Below are positions 9,694-20,370 of a stretch of 64,000 nt of DNA, piece by piece. The notes beneath the pieces were generated by a model that was given only the letters and a program-made list of their open reading frames with translations, made no database searches and was not told where the DNA came from. Position numbers and translations under genes: made by a program. Within the stretch, counting starts at the first letter, position 1. Each line of letters begins with the position of its first letter. This DNA is from Parashewanella tropica (GTDB lineage Bacteria; Pseudomonadota; Gammaproteobacteria; Enterobacterales; Shewanellaceae), in assembly GCF_004358445.1 (NCBI RefSeq), contig NZ_CP037951.1, forward strand, positions 669,501 to 733,500. The letters run 5' to 3'.

Positions 9694-11100
9694 ATGGATA
9701 AAGGATGGCTAATTGTAAAGGTGCCTTTATTCATGGAGCGATTATTTAGAACCACTCCGATTGGTGAATATGGAATCATAAAAACAGAAGAGGCTGGTAA
9801 GTTCACTGTTACCAATGGCAAGAAGATATATAGCGTTTACTTTACAGAAGATAAACATGTTGAAGGCTTGTGGCGATTAAAAAAAATACAACGTGAAGAT
9901 TTTGGCTGGCGAACATGGTTTAAGCCGCTGGAGTACTTTTGGACTAAACAGGATGAACATAACCGAAGCATTATAGGTGCAGCCATGCTTGGGTGGTTAA
10001 AGCCTAATGAAATGTATGATCATTTAGAGTCACACACCAAAACGGAAGGGAAAACGCCCCCAAGAAAAAAAAGAGATAGATACTACAAAAGAACCTCGTT
10101 ACCTGCCGACACTCGCTTGAAGAAACATCTAGTACCAAAAACAGAACAAACCCCAGAGCAAAGTAAATTTGAAGATCCATTAGATATGTTTAAGCCCGTT
10201 GCAAGACCAACAAGTTGGGAAAAATCAGATTTTGATGATAATCCTCAGGATGAAAGTGTGATTCCTATTATGGGTGGTCGAAAATTTGTCGATAATAGAG
10301 ATGGGCAAACGATTCAATTGGTTATTCTTAAGGGAAAAAGGATATTTACCGATGCTGAAATAAGACTTAATCGTTATGTGTTAAGACTTCTTAGTCCTTA
10401 TAAGTCGATTTGCCCATGCGTCATCATCGATCGAAATACTGTACTAGCACCAGATGGTGGTAAAGAAGTGTTTAGGGATGTCATTGCAAAACACAAAAAG
10501 CTATCTGTTTCTCAGTTTGAACCTTTTTGTCGGCAAATGATGGAGGCTCATCATCGTGGTATTTATTTTGGCGATATAAAGCCAGATAACTTTGTGATAG
10601 CTAATGACGGTGAACCTGTTGTGCTGATTGATTTGGATAGCGTGACAACGTTTGATTTATTAAAAGATGCTCATGTACACCCTAAGGTCTATAAAAATCA
10701 AAATCTCGATAGGAATTACACTCTGGGTTATACAACAAAAAAGCTGGTTTTAAGTCGAGACTTGAAATCATTAGAGCCTCAAGATAAAAGTCGAATGAAA
10801 AAAATGAACAAGGCTACCGATGAGTATGCTTTATTATTATCAATGATGGAATCTACCTGTCACAGAAACAGACCAATACAAGTACCTTTTGATAAGCGAG
10901 AGCACATAGATTATTTTCATCGGCTGACCTACCGAGGAATACTTGAGCCGGGCAATGCTACCCGACAATGTGCTGAAAATATTCGATATTGGGTGGAGAA
11001 TAACATTAAACCGGAATATCAGAGTCAAGTGAGGCTGTTGTTAAAAGACCCTGCGAAAAATCCACTTGATGTTCCGCTGTATCGAATGGTTAGGTGGTAG
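9694..11100 (+). CDS. Protein kinase-like protein, 468 aa, candidate effector
   Basis: The C-terminal half carries a degraded eukaryotic-type kinase pattern. A VAIK-like LVILKGK is followed by an acidic helix ([14 protein letters not shown]) that could supply the alpha-C Glu. Then come a catalytic loop [12 protein letters not shown] with Asp, Lys and Asn in place (near residues 294-299) and IDLDS near 313 as the DFG equivalent. The sequence between these is short, as in OspG/NleH-type effector kinases, though the N-terminal 200 residues match nothing I know. The start is uncertain: TTG 9682, ATG 9694, or ATG 9733, which has AAAGGTG nine bases upstream. No signal peptide or membrane segment is seen. 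It lies between tkt and a giant unknown gene, both on the other strand. Activity is inferred from motifs only. Confidence 0.62.
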   Translation: MDKGWLIVKVPLFMERLFRTTPIGEYGIIKTEEAGKFTVTNGKKIYSVYFTEDKHVEGLWRLKKIQREDFGWRTWFKPLEYFWTKQDEHNRSIIGAAMLGWLKPNEMYDHLESHTKTEGKTPPRKKRDRYYKRTSLPADTRLKKHLVPKTEQTPEQSKFEDPLDMFKPVARPTSWEKSDFDDNPQDESVIPIMGGRKFVDNRDGQTIQLVILKGKRIFTDAEIRLNRYVLRLLSPYKSICPCVIIDRNTVLAPDGGKEVFRDVIAKHKKLSVSQFEPFCRQMMEAHHRGIYFGDIKPDNFVIANDGEPVVLIDLDSVTTFDLLKDAHVHPKVYKNQNLDRNYTLGYTTKKLVLSRDLKSLEPQDKSRMKKMNKATDEYALLLSMMESTCHRNRPIQVPFDKREHIDYFHRLTYRGILEPGNATRQCAENIRYWVENNIKPEYQSQVRLLLKDPAKNPLDVPLYRMVRW

Positions 11101-11118
11101 TTGCCTACTGTAGATAAA

Positions 11119-14100
11119 TTATGCCTTTTGTTCAGTGTTCCCTTTCATGACTTGGCAAGTGTGTTGTAATTCTGAAAACGATTGCCGCATTTCTTGGACT
11201 TTTTTAGAAAATACTTCATATTTTTGCGTTGTTTTTTGGATATCACCTACTGTTTTACCTTTATCTTTACCTGGGTTTGTTTGATGGTAAGCCCTTAATT
11301 TTACGTTAAATTCTTTTCGTAGCTGTTGAAGCGTTTCAAATTCTTGGAGTAGCTGTAGGCATTTAACAATTTTATGTTCCATTAGTTGAATTTCATGGCG
11401 GCAGAAATCTAGGCTTTTAGGCTCTAGGGTGATATCGGAAGGGACTGCATCAATATCGGCTACATGCAGTTGAGCTTGTCTAACTCCTTCAAGTAATTGA
11501 TTGGCTAATGTAGGCATTTTAGATATGCAATGATTAACCATATAGGTGAATAACTTAGGCGTCGGATGGACAATTTTTGTGTCTGGGTCAAGTTCATGAT
11601 CATTTAATGCTTGACGAAAACCTTCATTAAATTTGAGCGTATTTTCATAAAAATCAAGTAATATATCTAACACCGGATTAAGTTGCTGCATGGCAGCATT
11701 TGCCTTTCCAATTCGAGCACGAATACACAACTGAGTATTGCCTGAGTGTGTAGTCAATACTTCTGTAAATCGCTCAATGGCCAATTGTGGGTCTGATTGA
11801 CTCATTTTTTCAATGCCAAGTAACAGCTTATCTTCCTCTGTTACTACTGGTTCTGGCGTAGGAGTTTTATCAGTCGCTGACTCTGAAGTTGGCTTTCTTT
11901 TTATTTGCTGAGCAACTTTCGGTTTGACTACAGCTGTTGGTTTAACTTGAGCTGGTGGTAACGACTCTATATAGGCGCGGCTTTTCTGTGCCTCTTGTTC
12001 CATGCGTTGTTGCTTGCTCAGTACTTCAAAGCGAGGAAAGTGGATAATCAGTTGTAATAATGTATTACTGGTTTCGACGTTTAACGCTTCAGTCTCGGTA
12101 CAGGCGTAGATATGGCGATGTAGCCAACCTTCGCTTATTGTAAATTCAATGGCATGTAACTTTTGTTGATGCTGCTTAAATTCAGCTAAGGTCTGACATT
12201 GTCTTATGGCGCTAGTGTGGACTTGATACTGTTCAGCCAAAAGCAAGCATAGGCGAAAAGTTAAAGAAGGTAAGCTGTATTGCTGGTACTCAATTGCATC
12301 CAGTGCTTGTAAATGAGCTAGAAAATTATCAGGTTCGAACAACACTTTCATCAATAATAATTGTTGATGATTTTCAGGATTAAATCGTTTTGAATTAGGC
12401 CAGACTTCAAAGATTAAATAGTTCAGCTGGCAGTGTTCACCGTGAAAGACTAGCTGAGCAAACTCATCGACAAATGCAGCATATTGTTTATCCGTTACTT
12501 TCAGCTTGGCTGCTGAAAGTAGTTCAAAGGCACTGAGCCTTTGTTGTACGGCTTGAATATATTGCTCAGCACCTACAACAAAAATTTCATCATCTGTTTC
12601 CTTGGGGTTACTCACAAAAGTATTGCAGTGAGCAACCATTAACTGGGTTTGAATAAGCTGCGTTAAATGATGATTACGTTGCTTTAGGTGACTGAGTAAC
12701 TCTTGCCGCTTTTGAGCTAACTCCATGGGGGCGAGCGGGGAAACGTGGTCGTTATACAATTGCGTACTGAGGTGAACTAATTCTGCTGGGTTCTTAGCTG
12801 GATTGTATTCTGCCAATAACACTTGGAATCGTGTTTGTAAAAATACCAAGTGACTCTTCATGTATTTAGTTAATACTTTTTGCTGAGCAGCTTGAACCTT
12901 TATGTGAGGCTCAGTTAGAACAAAACGCGCAAATGGATGAGTATCTAGGTGTTCCATATACCACTTTACATGATCGGAATCCGTGCTCTTTTTGGATTTG
13001 TTAAGTGTGGCTTGATGACTTCTTATATATAGTGGGTCGTGCTTACCAAGCTTCGTGAGCTCTTCCGTTATTTCTTTCTCCTTGAAGGTTACTTTTTTCT
13101 CGAAAATAGCAATGGTTTTTAGTAAATGTTGTAGGGCTGTGTCAGACCTAAATTCCAGTGATTTTGTTTTTGGTGCTACATCAGTCGGGGTTTCTGGAAA
13201 AGGTTTCTTTTGCCGCTTTAATGGCTTTAGTTCAGGTTCATGAAGTGTGAGTAATTTGTCTTTTTTGCTGAATTGAGGATGAGCTTCACACAACGTTGTG
13301 AAGTGAGTACGAAGCCGTACCAAACTCGAATATCTTGGGGCTGGTCCTGTCATGACTTTTTGTTTCAAATGATGAATGGTGGCAGCGAGTTGTTTGTGTT
13401 GTTGAGGCCAATGTCGTTGTTTACTTAGGGATTCAATGTGCTGAGCAAGCCCCGAAAAAAGAATCTCAAGTTGGTATTGGGTTTCGACGGGTTGCCGGCA
13501 TAACGCATGAAGTACTGGAATACTTTGACTAGTCTCTGAAAAAAAGTACATGAACCATAAGCAGTCTTGAATGAATAGTATCTGATTTTGTGGGAGTTCG
13601 TGTTTGAGTCGGTGCTGTTGAAAATGTTGGAACATCAAAGTTAAAGAAGTATGTGTTGCAACGTAGTCTTTTACTTCCTCTAGATCTTCCATTAAAAGTG
13701 GGGCAATTGTCGGCCTATCTTGAAGTAACTTTTTATAACTCTCCCTTATAAGGGGGGGTTGTTGAATCATAAATTGGTGAATTGTACGATAAACAGCGCC
13801 CGCATCTAGATTGGTAGGCATTGTTCCATCAGTCTTTTGTTGTGGGATTAAATTCACGGTGAGAGATCCATGAAGGATCGAAATCATATCAAATTGAAAT
13901 TTTAGCCATGCAATAGCTGTGAATTGCCCTAGTCCCTGATAGATTAACTTCTCTCTATCATTCGCTAGCTCAACGCTTTCTAGATGAGACGAACAGTATA
14001 AACAAATAAAACAAATTCTTATTTCATTGCCCACATTAAACTCATGCTCAAGAAAGAGTACTTTGCTGAACAGTCCATAGCAAATATGGGTATGAAGTAC

Positions 14101-14622
14101 ATAGAGCCCGAATTCAGATTGACTATTGAATTCAGTTTTGGGCATCGATTTTAGCCACTGAGTGACCTCTGGGTGATTATTTAAATAGTCACTGTACTCT
14201 TTACTTACCATAAAATAGCGTTGGGCGAGTTCAGCCGCTTTATCCTTTACTTTTTCAATGGGAATTTGGTCTTTTATCCCGAATAGATTTTGGTATTCGC
14301 CTTCCAGTCGCATCAATTTCTGATTAATTTGAGCTAATGCATATTTAGACTTTATAGATGTAGAATCGGAATACTTAGGAAAGCAGGGGGTAGGTGTTGA
14401 AGGATCGGCAAAGTGCCGGATCAGAAATGGATTAGAGGGTAAAAATACGACTTGATATTGTTGGACTGATTTAGGTTTCGCTACGAGTGATTGCGCTTGC
14501 TCAAATTGGGTTTTAATCTCAAGGTATTGTTGCTGAAAACGCCACTTATCATTGTGTTGTTCTTGTAGGTCGAAAGAGTCGGTAGCTTGAAGAGTAGGGT
14601 TAGTGTCACTAGATACTTGCAT
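11119..14622 (-). CDS. Giant helical hypothetical protein, 1167 aa
   Basis: A very long unknown protein, rich in Gln, Leu, His and Lys and mostly helical, with no signal peptide or clear membrane segment. The GTG-started frame reaches 14643, but ATG at 14622 (MQVSSDTNPTLQATDSF) looks more natural. A Pro/Thr/Lys-rich linker (about residues 900-940) is followed by a stretch, LAIERFTEVLTTHSGN onward, that could be TPR-like. The end is coiled-coil-like and charged. Its stop is only 18 bases from that of the kinase-like gene, tail to tail. It occupies the metK-tkt gap of relatives. A cytosolic scaffold or secreted host-directed protein are both possible; function is unknown. Confidence 0.6.
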   Translation of the reverse strand: MQVSSDTNPTLQATDSFDLQEQHNDKWRFQQQYLEIKTQFEQAQSLVAKPKSVQQYQVVFLPSNPFLIRHFADPSTPTPCFPKYSDSTSIKSKYALAQINQKLMRLEGEYQNLFGIKDQIPIEKVKDKAAELAQRYFMVSKEYSDYLNNHPEVTQWLKSMPKTEFNSQSEFGLYVLHTHICYGLFSKVLFLEHEFNVGNEIRICFICLYCSSHLESVELANDREKLIYQGLGQFTAIAWLKFQFDMISILHGSLTVNLIPQQKTDGTMPTNLDAGAVYRTIHQFMIQQPPLIRESYKKLLQDRPTIAPLLMEDLEEVKDYVATHTSLTLMFQHFQQHRLKHELPQNQILFIQDCLWFMYFFSETSQSIPVLHALCRQPVETQYQLEILFSGLAQHIESLSKQRHWPQQHKQLAATIHHLKQKVMTGPAPRYSSLVRLRTHFTTLCEAHPQFSKKDKLLTLHEPELKPLKRQKKPFPETPTDVAPKTKSLEFRSDTALQHLLKTIAIFEKKVTFKEKEITEELTKLGKHDPLYIRSHQATLNKSKKSTDSDHVKWYMEHLDTHPFARFVLTEPHIKVQAAQQKVLTKYMKSHLVFLQTRFQVLLAEYNPAKNPAELVHLSTQLYNDHVSPLAPMELAQKRQELLSHLKQRNHHLTQLIQTQLMVAHCNTFVSNPKETDDEIFVVGAEQYIQAVQQRLSAFELLSAAKLKVTDKQYAAFVDEFAQLVFHGEHCQLNYLIFEVWPNSKRFNPENHQQLLLMKVLFEPDNFLAHLQALDAIEYQQYSLPSLTFRLCLLLAEQYQVHTSAIRQCQTLAEFKQHQQKLHAIEFTISEGWLHRHIYACTETEALNVETSNTLLQLIIHFPRFEVLSKQQRMEQEAQKSRAYIESLPPAQVKPTAVVKPKVAQQIKRKPTSESATDKTPTPEPVVTEEDKLLLGIEKMSQSDPQLAIERFTEVLTTHSGNTQLCIRARIGKANAAMQQLNPVLDILLDFYENTLKFNEGFRQALNDHELDPDTKIVHPTPKLFTYMVNHCISKMPTLANQLLEGVRQAQLHVADIDAVPSDITLEPKSLDFCRHEIQLMEHKIVKCLQLLQEFETLQQLRKEFNVKLRAYHQTNPGKDKGKTVGDIQKTTQKYEVFSKKVQEMRQSFSELQHTCQVMKGNTEQKA

Positions 14623-14806
14623 AATATCCAAAGAAATTTGCACAGAATTGCACTATATGTGAGCTGTACTGAATACTGGCTGACTTGAATACGGCTCAAT
14701 TATTAAAGCGTAAAATTAAAAGTACATCGTTTTAGATCACATTCATCGAGAAAATGGTGAAAACCTTGCCTTTTAGGGTGAAAGTTACTTGCAAATCATT
14801 TAGAAT

Positions 14807-14822
14807 AGCCGTCTAGATGTCA
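14807..14822. promoter_or_regulatory. Tandem MetJ boxes upstream of metK
   Basis: AGCCGTCT followed directly by AGATGTCA matches the repeated met-box consensus AGACGTCT at 7 of 8 and 6 of 8 positions. It lies 64 bases before the metK ATG, overlapping or just after a possible -10 (TAGAAT, 14801-14806). Repression by MetJ with S-adenosylmethionine, as in enterobacteria, is expected. Confidence 0.7.
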
Positions 14823-14885
14823 ACGCTTCCAGTTGTTAATTAATTGTTGTGGAAGCTTCTTTTAGTGACTGAGAGCACAAAAATA

Positions 14886-16037
14886 ATGGCAAAACATTTA
14901 TTTACTTCTGAATCGGTTTCAGAAGGTCATCCAGATAAAATTGCGGATCAAATTTCTGATGCCGTACTTGATGCGATTTTAGAGCAAGATCCCAAAGCAC
15001 GCGTTGCCTGTGAAACTTACGTTAAGACAGGTATGGTTATGGTTGGCGGTGAAATCACTACCTCTGCTTGGGTTGATATTGAAGAGTTAACCCGTAAAAC
15101 CGTACGCGAAATCGGTTATACCCATTCTGATATGGGATTTGATGCAGATTCTTGCGCCATTCTAAATACCATTGGTAAGCAATCGCCTGATATTAACCAA
15201 GGTGTTGATCGTGCCGATCCTGCTGAGCAAGGTGCCGGTGATCAAGGTCTAATGTTTGGTTACGCTAGTAATGAAACTGACGTGCTGATGCCAGCGCCAA
15301 TTACCTATTCACATGCTTTGGTTAAGCGTCAGTCAGAAGTACGTAAAGACGGCACTTTGCCTTGGTTACGTCCAGATGCGAAAAGCCAAGTGACCTTCGC
15401 TTATGACCAAGGCAAAATCGTTGGTATTGATGCGGTTGTGCTTTCCACTCAGCACAGTGAAGATATTGCACAAGATGACTTGGTCGAAGCTGTGATGGAA
15501 ACCATCGTTAAGCCAGTTCTTCCTGCAAAATGGTTAAATCAAGATACTAAGTATTTCATTAACCCAACCGGTCGTTTTGTGATTGGTGGTCCAATGGGTG
15601 ACTGTGGTTTAACGGGTCGTAAAATCATTGTTGATACTTATGGTGGTATGGCGCGTCACGGTGGTGGTGCATTCTCTGGTAAAGACCCATCGAAGGTAGA
15701 CCGTAGTGCAGCTTATGCAGCGCGTTATGTGGCGAAAAACATCGTTGCAGCTGGTCTTGCAGATCGTTGCGAGATCCAAGTATCTTATGCGATTGGTGTC
15801 GCAGAGCCAACGTCTATTAGCGTTGAAACTTTTGGAACTGCTAAGGTTTCAGAAGAGTTACTTATCGACCTAGTACGTCGTCACTTTGACCTTCGTCCTT
15901 ATGGTTTAACACAAATGTTGAACCTAGAACGTCCAATCTACCAACAAACCGCCGCTTACGGTCACTTTGGTCGTGACATCTTCCCATGGGAAGCAACGGA
16001 TAAAGCTGAAGCGTTAAAGGCTGATGCTGGTTTGTAA
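14886..16037 (+). CDS. metK: S-adenosylmethionine synthetase
   Basis: Makes S-adenosylmethionine from methionine and ATP in the cytosol. ATG at 14886 gives [20 protein letters not shown] and 383 residues, the normal length; the upstream extension of the frame to 14844 is not expected to be translated. Diagnostic motifs are [13 protein letters not shown] at the N-terminus, the ATP-binding GAGDQG near residue 116, and the [20 protein letters not shown] loop near residue 260. Upstream lie two MetJ boxes, so it should respond to SAM levels. It is divergent from the giant gene at 11119 and is followed by a palindromic repeat that may help end transcription. Confidence 0.97.
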   Translation: MAKHLFTSESVSEGHPDKIADQISDAVLDAILEQDPKARVACETYVKTGMVMVGGEITTSAWVDIEELTRKTVREIGYTHSDMGFDADSCAILNTIGKQSPDINQGVDRADPAEQGAGDQGLMFGYASNETDVLMPAPITYSHALVKRQSEVRKDGTLPWLRPDAKSQVTFAYDQGKIVGIDAVVLSTQHSEDIAQDDLVEAVMETIVKPVLPAKWLNQDTKYFINPTGRFVIGGPMGDCGLTGRKIIVDTYGGMARHGGGAFSGKDPSKVDRSAAYAARYVAKNIVAAGLADRCEIQVSYAIGVAEPTSISVETFGTAKVSEELLIDLVRRHFDLRPYGLTQMLNLERPIYQQTAAYGHFGRDIFPWEATDKAEALKADAGL

Positions 16038-16090
16038 ACGTTAGTTCAAAATTTATTTACCTAATTTTTAACTAATTAAGTCATAGTTAA

Positions 16091-16185
16091 AGAGTAATAG
16101 TGTAAGCGACAACAGAAACGCACATCCATGTGCTGACGACCGTGACATCCTGTCACGGACGGTTGTCTTATTACACTATCACTCT
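16091..16185 (-). repeat. 95 bp palindromic repeat, copy 1 (inverted)
   Basis: Terminal inverted repeats AGAGTAATAGTGTAA and TTACACTATCACTCT differ at one position. Inside are the hairpins CCGTGACA/TGTCACGG (with a three-base loop) and GCACAT..ATGTGC. The same element occurs at 32274-32370 and 62198-62293 in the other orientation. It codes for nothing and lies in the gap between metK and the next gene, where it may also act as a terminator. Confidence 0.85.
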
Positions 16186-16226
16186 CATCCACATGTATTG
16201 CTATATCTGTAATCTAAAAGTAGGTT

Positions 16227-17327
16227 TTAATCCCAAAGCGAAACCGATTGAGAATCTAGTTGTTGAAGGTTATTTTTTAATTTTGTAATTTCTTTATTTT
16301 TTTCTGATTCTTTTATAGCTATTGATTCTTTCAGTCTTGCCGCTTTGAGAGTATTTTCTTCTTCTTTTAGTCTTTGTTTAATTGGGAGAATTGTTCTCTC
16401 AAGTTGAGGAAATATAACGCTTTTATATATATGGGTGTAATTAGAGCCTAAATTGTTAAGGAAATTTGCTTCCTCTAAAATTGTAATTAACCTAGAGCTA
16501 TCAAGTATAACTTTCTCTATTTTTTCTTGCTTAGACTGTGTTACCTTTTTTTCTTCTTCAATTTGTATTTCTGCTTTATCAAGTGATTGCAGTAATTTTT
16601 CATAATTATCTGTAATCAGCGTTTGAGCTTTAAACTCATCTTCTAATTTTTTATTAGATGATACAAGAGAGGCCATATTGGAACTGTATTCCTCAATGTC
16701 GCTAATATACCTTTCCTTTTCTTTTGAGAGTCTTGACTTAGTTTCTTTTAATTCAAGTTCTAAGCTTTTAATTTTTTTTTCATGACTTTCACGAATTTCG
16801 CTTACTGATGATAAAGAAGTTTGTAAATTATGTTTTTCGCTTCTAAGGTAAGCTAAGTCACTTTCAAACTCTTCCCGCTTTTTATCCCAATTATCTAAAT
16901 CGCGATTTAGCTTTTCTTTCCAGTAATCAATACTCGATTCAGCCTGAGCTTTACTTACAGTTTGTAGGCTCTTGAATTTCTTAAGATCATTCTCATGCTT
17001 CTTTTCGAGTCTTCTTAAATCAATAAGATCAAACTTTAAAGAATCAACAATATGCTGAATTAATGGCAACAAAAATGTGTAGGCTATTGCTAGCGTAAAT
17101 GGATACACGATAACCATCAGAGGAGGAGATAAATACCATGATGGTTCAGCTATGAAGAATTCAGTACTATGTTGAAGTTGTTCTAGTTTTTTCTCTGTAG
17201 AACTAAAAAAGAATGTCAGAACAGCTTTATGATTAATGGCTAACCAAGATAATACAAATGAACCAATAATGGGTGACTTTAAACGATTGGCGGCAGTTTG
17301 TGATACCGCTGAAACTAACTCTTTCAT
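16227..17327 (-). CDS. Membrane-anchored coiled-coil protein, 366 aa
   Basis: Unknown function. The N-terminus (MKELVSAVSQTAANRLKSPI) leads into a first hydrophobic segment near residues 20-42. A second lies near 66-95 (PPLMVIVYPFTLAIAYTFLL). A long charged coiled coil runs from about 105 to 355, with heptad-like Leu/Lys/Glu spacing. The ATG has AAGGGAAG three bases upstream. The gene is markedly AT-rich and Lys/Glu/Ser-rich compared with hemB beside it, and it has a palindromic repeat element just past its 3' end, which suggests acquisition. Similar two-helix plus coiled-coil proteins with this N-terminal pattern occur as scattered accessory genes; I know no function for them. Confidence 0.7.
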   Translation of the reverse strand: MKELVSAVSQTAANRLKSPIIGSFVLSWLAINHKAVLTFFFSSTEKKLEQLQHSTEFFIAEPSWYLSPPLMVIVYPFTLAIAYTFLLPLIQHIVDSLKFDLIDLRRLEKKHENDLKKFKSLQTVSKAQAESSIDYWKEKLNRDLDNWDKKREEFESDLAYLRSEKHNLQTSLSSVSEIRESHEKKIKSLELELKETKSRLSKEKERYISDIEEYSSNMASLVSSNKKLEDEFKAQTLITDNYEKLLQSLDKAEIQIEEEKKVTQSKQEKIEKVILDSSRLITILEEANFLNNLGSNYTHIYKSVIFPQLERTILPIKQRLKEEENTLKAARLKESIAIKESEKNKEITKLKNNLQQLDSQSVSLWD

Positions 17328-17419
17328 AAACTTCCCTTGTTAATGCTTAAGGGATGTTAGCTCAAAGGTAAATTTTAAGGAATGGTGTATATCAGTTTTT
17401 TTGATGAGTGCTTAAATTT

Positions 17420-17446
17420 GATAGGTGGCTTGGATGACCACCTATC
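17420..17446 (-). terminator. Possible terminator of hemB
   Basis: Nine-base stem GATAGGTGG / CCACCTATC with a nine-base loop, 18 bases downstream of the hemB stop. On the minus strand a short AAATTT rather than a pure T-run follows, so efficiency is uncertain. Confidence 0.5.
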
Positions 17447-17463
17447 CTCATTTAAGTAGGACT

Positions 17464-18486
<1,023 letters not shown>

Positions 18487-20370
18487 CTAACTTTCTTGTA
18501 CTTCGAGATGAAGTGAATAAGGCTGAACTTGATCTCGGCCTGTGTCTTTGGCGTAGTATAACGCTTTGTCAGCTTGTTCGAGTAGCTTAACGGCTTGTTC
18601 TTCATTAAAGATCACATCCGCAGCAACCCCAATACTGACGGTTAAAGAGATGCTTTGATCTTTCCATTTTATGGTGTTTTGATTAATGAACTGCCTAATA
18701 TTTTCAGCCACTTTAAGTGCACCTACACGATCGGTTGCAGGAAGGATAATGGCGAATTCTTCTCCGCCATATCGAGAGACTAAATCGGTTGGGCGTTTAA
18801 GTTGCGAAGCAATGGCATTTGCAATAAATTTGAGTGCTTCATCACCGGCTAAGTGTCCATAGGTGTCATTTATCAATTTGAATTTATCGATATCCAACAT
18901 CATCACCGCCAGTGGTGTTTGTTGGCGGCGACTGAGTTTGGCTTCAGCGGTGAGACGTTTATCAAAGGTGCTGCGATTTTTTACTCCAGTCAGGGTATCA
19001 ATCGTAGATTGTTCTTTGAGTCTATGATGTGCCTCATTCAGTTCACGATAGGCGATTTCAAGCTCTAAAGTGCGCTCTTGCACCATAGAGCCTAACAGTT
19101 CGTTGCTCTGGGTTTCGGCTTTAAGGGCTTCTTCTTTCACTTGTCTTATTCGCTCAGCTTGCATTAAGGCTTTTTGCTGAATGCGTGACTTGGCTTTACG
19201 TTCATTGTTATAGCGTATGGCTAGAATTGAGCTGATCATGATCACTTCGACGCCAAGCCCTATCATGATTGGGAATTGAGGTTCAGTGTTAAACGAAATT
19301 ACGCCTAAATAGCTCAGAGCACTGGTTCCTGCACCGAACAGAATTGCTCCCCAGCCCAAGGCATACAAACGCGCCAGTTTATGCCCTTTGATGACCAGAA
19401 GAAAGGTGATCATGATCAGCATACAGACCAGTAGCATCGCCATATTGATTTGCACTAGCAACAACCAATCATAACGAACAACAAAGGCTAATAAGCTCAA
19501 TACTAAGGTAAATATCGCCCCTAAACGGCAAAATTTTACTAAATATGCGCTGTTACGTTTTAAATCTAAGATTTTCTCCGTCAGCATTAAGGCAAAAGTC
19601 ATACTGATCGGAATGATCAGTGGCATGATTAAACCTTGCAAGTATGGGGAGTTTGGCCAAAGGAATTGATAACCATAACCAGAAAGGCTGGCAACTAATA
19701 AGGTCATGGCAAATACATAGCCCGAGAAGTAACCATAACTGAACGAGCCTGTGGCAAGTGCAAAGAACAGACTGAAAATGCCAACGCCAAATAACATACC
19801 GATCAAAACACCCGTCATCATTAGCTTGTTTTGATCTGACTGAAATAGTGCTTTATTACTCCAAAGAGTCATAGGAACAGCGGCACTTCCTATGGTTTCA
19901 ACATGGAATAGCAGACTGTGTTGTTGTCCTTTTTTCAGATCAATTTGGTAAATGAAGTCGTTGTGTTGGATATCTCTGCTTGAAAATGGCAGGGTATCGC
20001 CTAACGATTTGGAATCAATTAATACACCGTCAATAAGGTGGTAGATTGTGATTTTATCCAATAATGGATTATTGATTTCAATGGCACGTTGTACTGTGTC
20101 TAGTTTGGTTTCAAGTTTTACTTGGAACCAAAAATTGTGTTCGCTAACTGTACGTTTATTGGCATCTTTAAACTTGACCCACTGATTATCAGGCACTTTG
20201 ATTATTGAGTGAGCCGTAGCACTTTCATGATCATGCAGTACATAAATATAAGGAGTGAGATCCACTTTAGGTAAACTGGTCACTGTAGCAGCAGGGATAC
20301 CTGAAGCAGCGATAGCTTGGGTGGTAAACCACAAAAAGAAACAGCAGGTTAATAAGCAAAGTCGCTTCAT
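18487..20370 (-). CDS. 7TMR-DISM type membrane diguanylate cyclase
   Basis: Makes the second messenger cyclic di-GMP. Domain order: signal peptide (MKRLCLLTCCFFLWFTTQA), periplasmic 7TMR-DISMED2-like sensor (about residues 35-165), seven transmembrane helices (about 180-385), a coiled-coil linker (about 390-450) and a C-terminal GGDEF domain (about 455-620). The active site reads YGGEEF (near 535), and the metal-binding DIDKFKLINDTYGH is intact. An RxxD product-inhibition site (RPTD) precedes GGEEF by five residues. The gene should be catalytically active and feedback controlled. Its ATG overlaps the tatD stop in TAATG, so the two are translationally coupled, and hemB follows after nine bases. 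The ligand is unknown; 7TMR-DISM sensors often bind carbohydrate-like compounds. Confidence 0.92.
   Translation of the reverse strand: MKRLCLLTCCFFLWFTTQAIAASGIPAATVTSLPKVDLTPYIYVLHDHESATAHSIIKVPDNQWVKFKDANKRTVSEHNFWFQVKLETKLDTVQRAIEINNPLLDKITIYHLIDGVLIDSKSLGDTLPFSSRDIQHNDFIYQIDLKKGQQHSLLFHVETIGSAAVPMTLWSNKALFQSDQNKLMMTGVLIGMLFGVGIFSLFFALATGSFSYGYFSGYVFAMTLLVASLSGYGYQFLWPNSPYLQGLIMPLIIPISMTFALMLTEKILDLKRNSAYLVKFCRLGAIFTLVLSLLAFVVRYDWLLLVQINMAMLLVCMLIMITFLLVIKGHKLARLYALGWGAILFGAGTSALSYLGVISFNTEPQFPIMIGLGVEVIMISSILAIRYNNERKAKSRIQQKALMQAERIRQVKEEALKAETQSNELLGSMVQERTLELEIAYRELNEAHHRLKEQSTIDTLTGVKNRSTFDKRLTAEAKLSRRQQTPLAVMMLDIDKFKLINDTYGHLAGDEALKFIANAIASQLKRPTDLVSRYGGEEFAIILPATDRVGALKVAENIRQFINQNTIKWKDQSISLTVSIGVAADVIFNEEQAVKLLEQADKALYYAKDTGRDQVQPYSLHLEVQES

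Noticed and set aside
14620-14885. SAM riboswitch upstream of metK
   Set aside because: No SAM-I, SAM-II or SAM/SAH riboswitch pattern is visible in the 200-base leader; MetJ boxes explain the control better.
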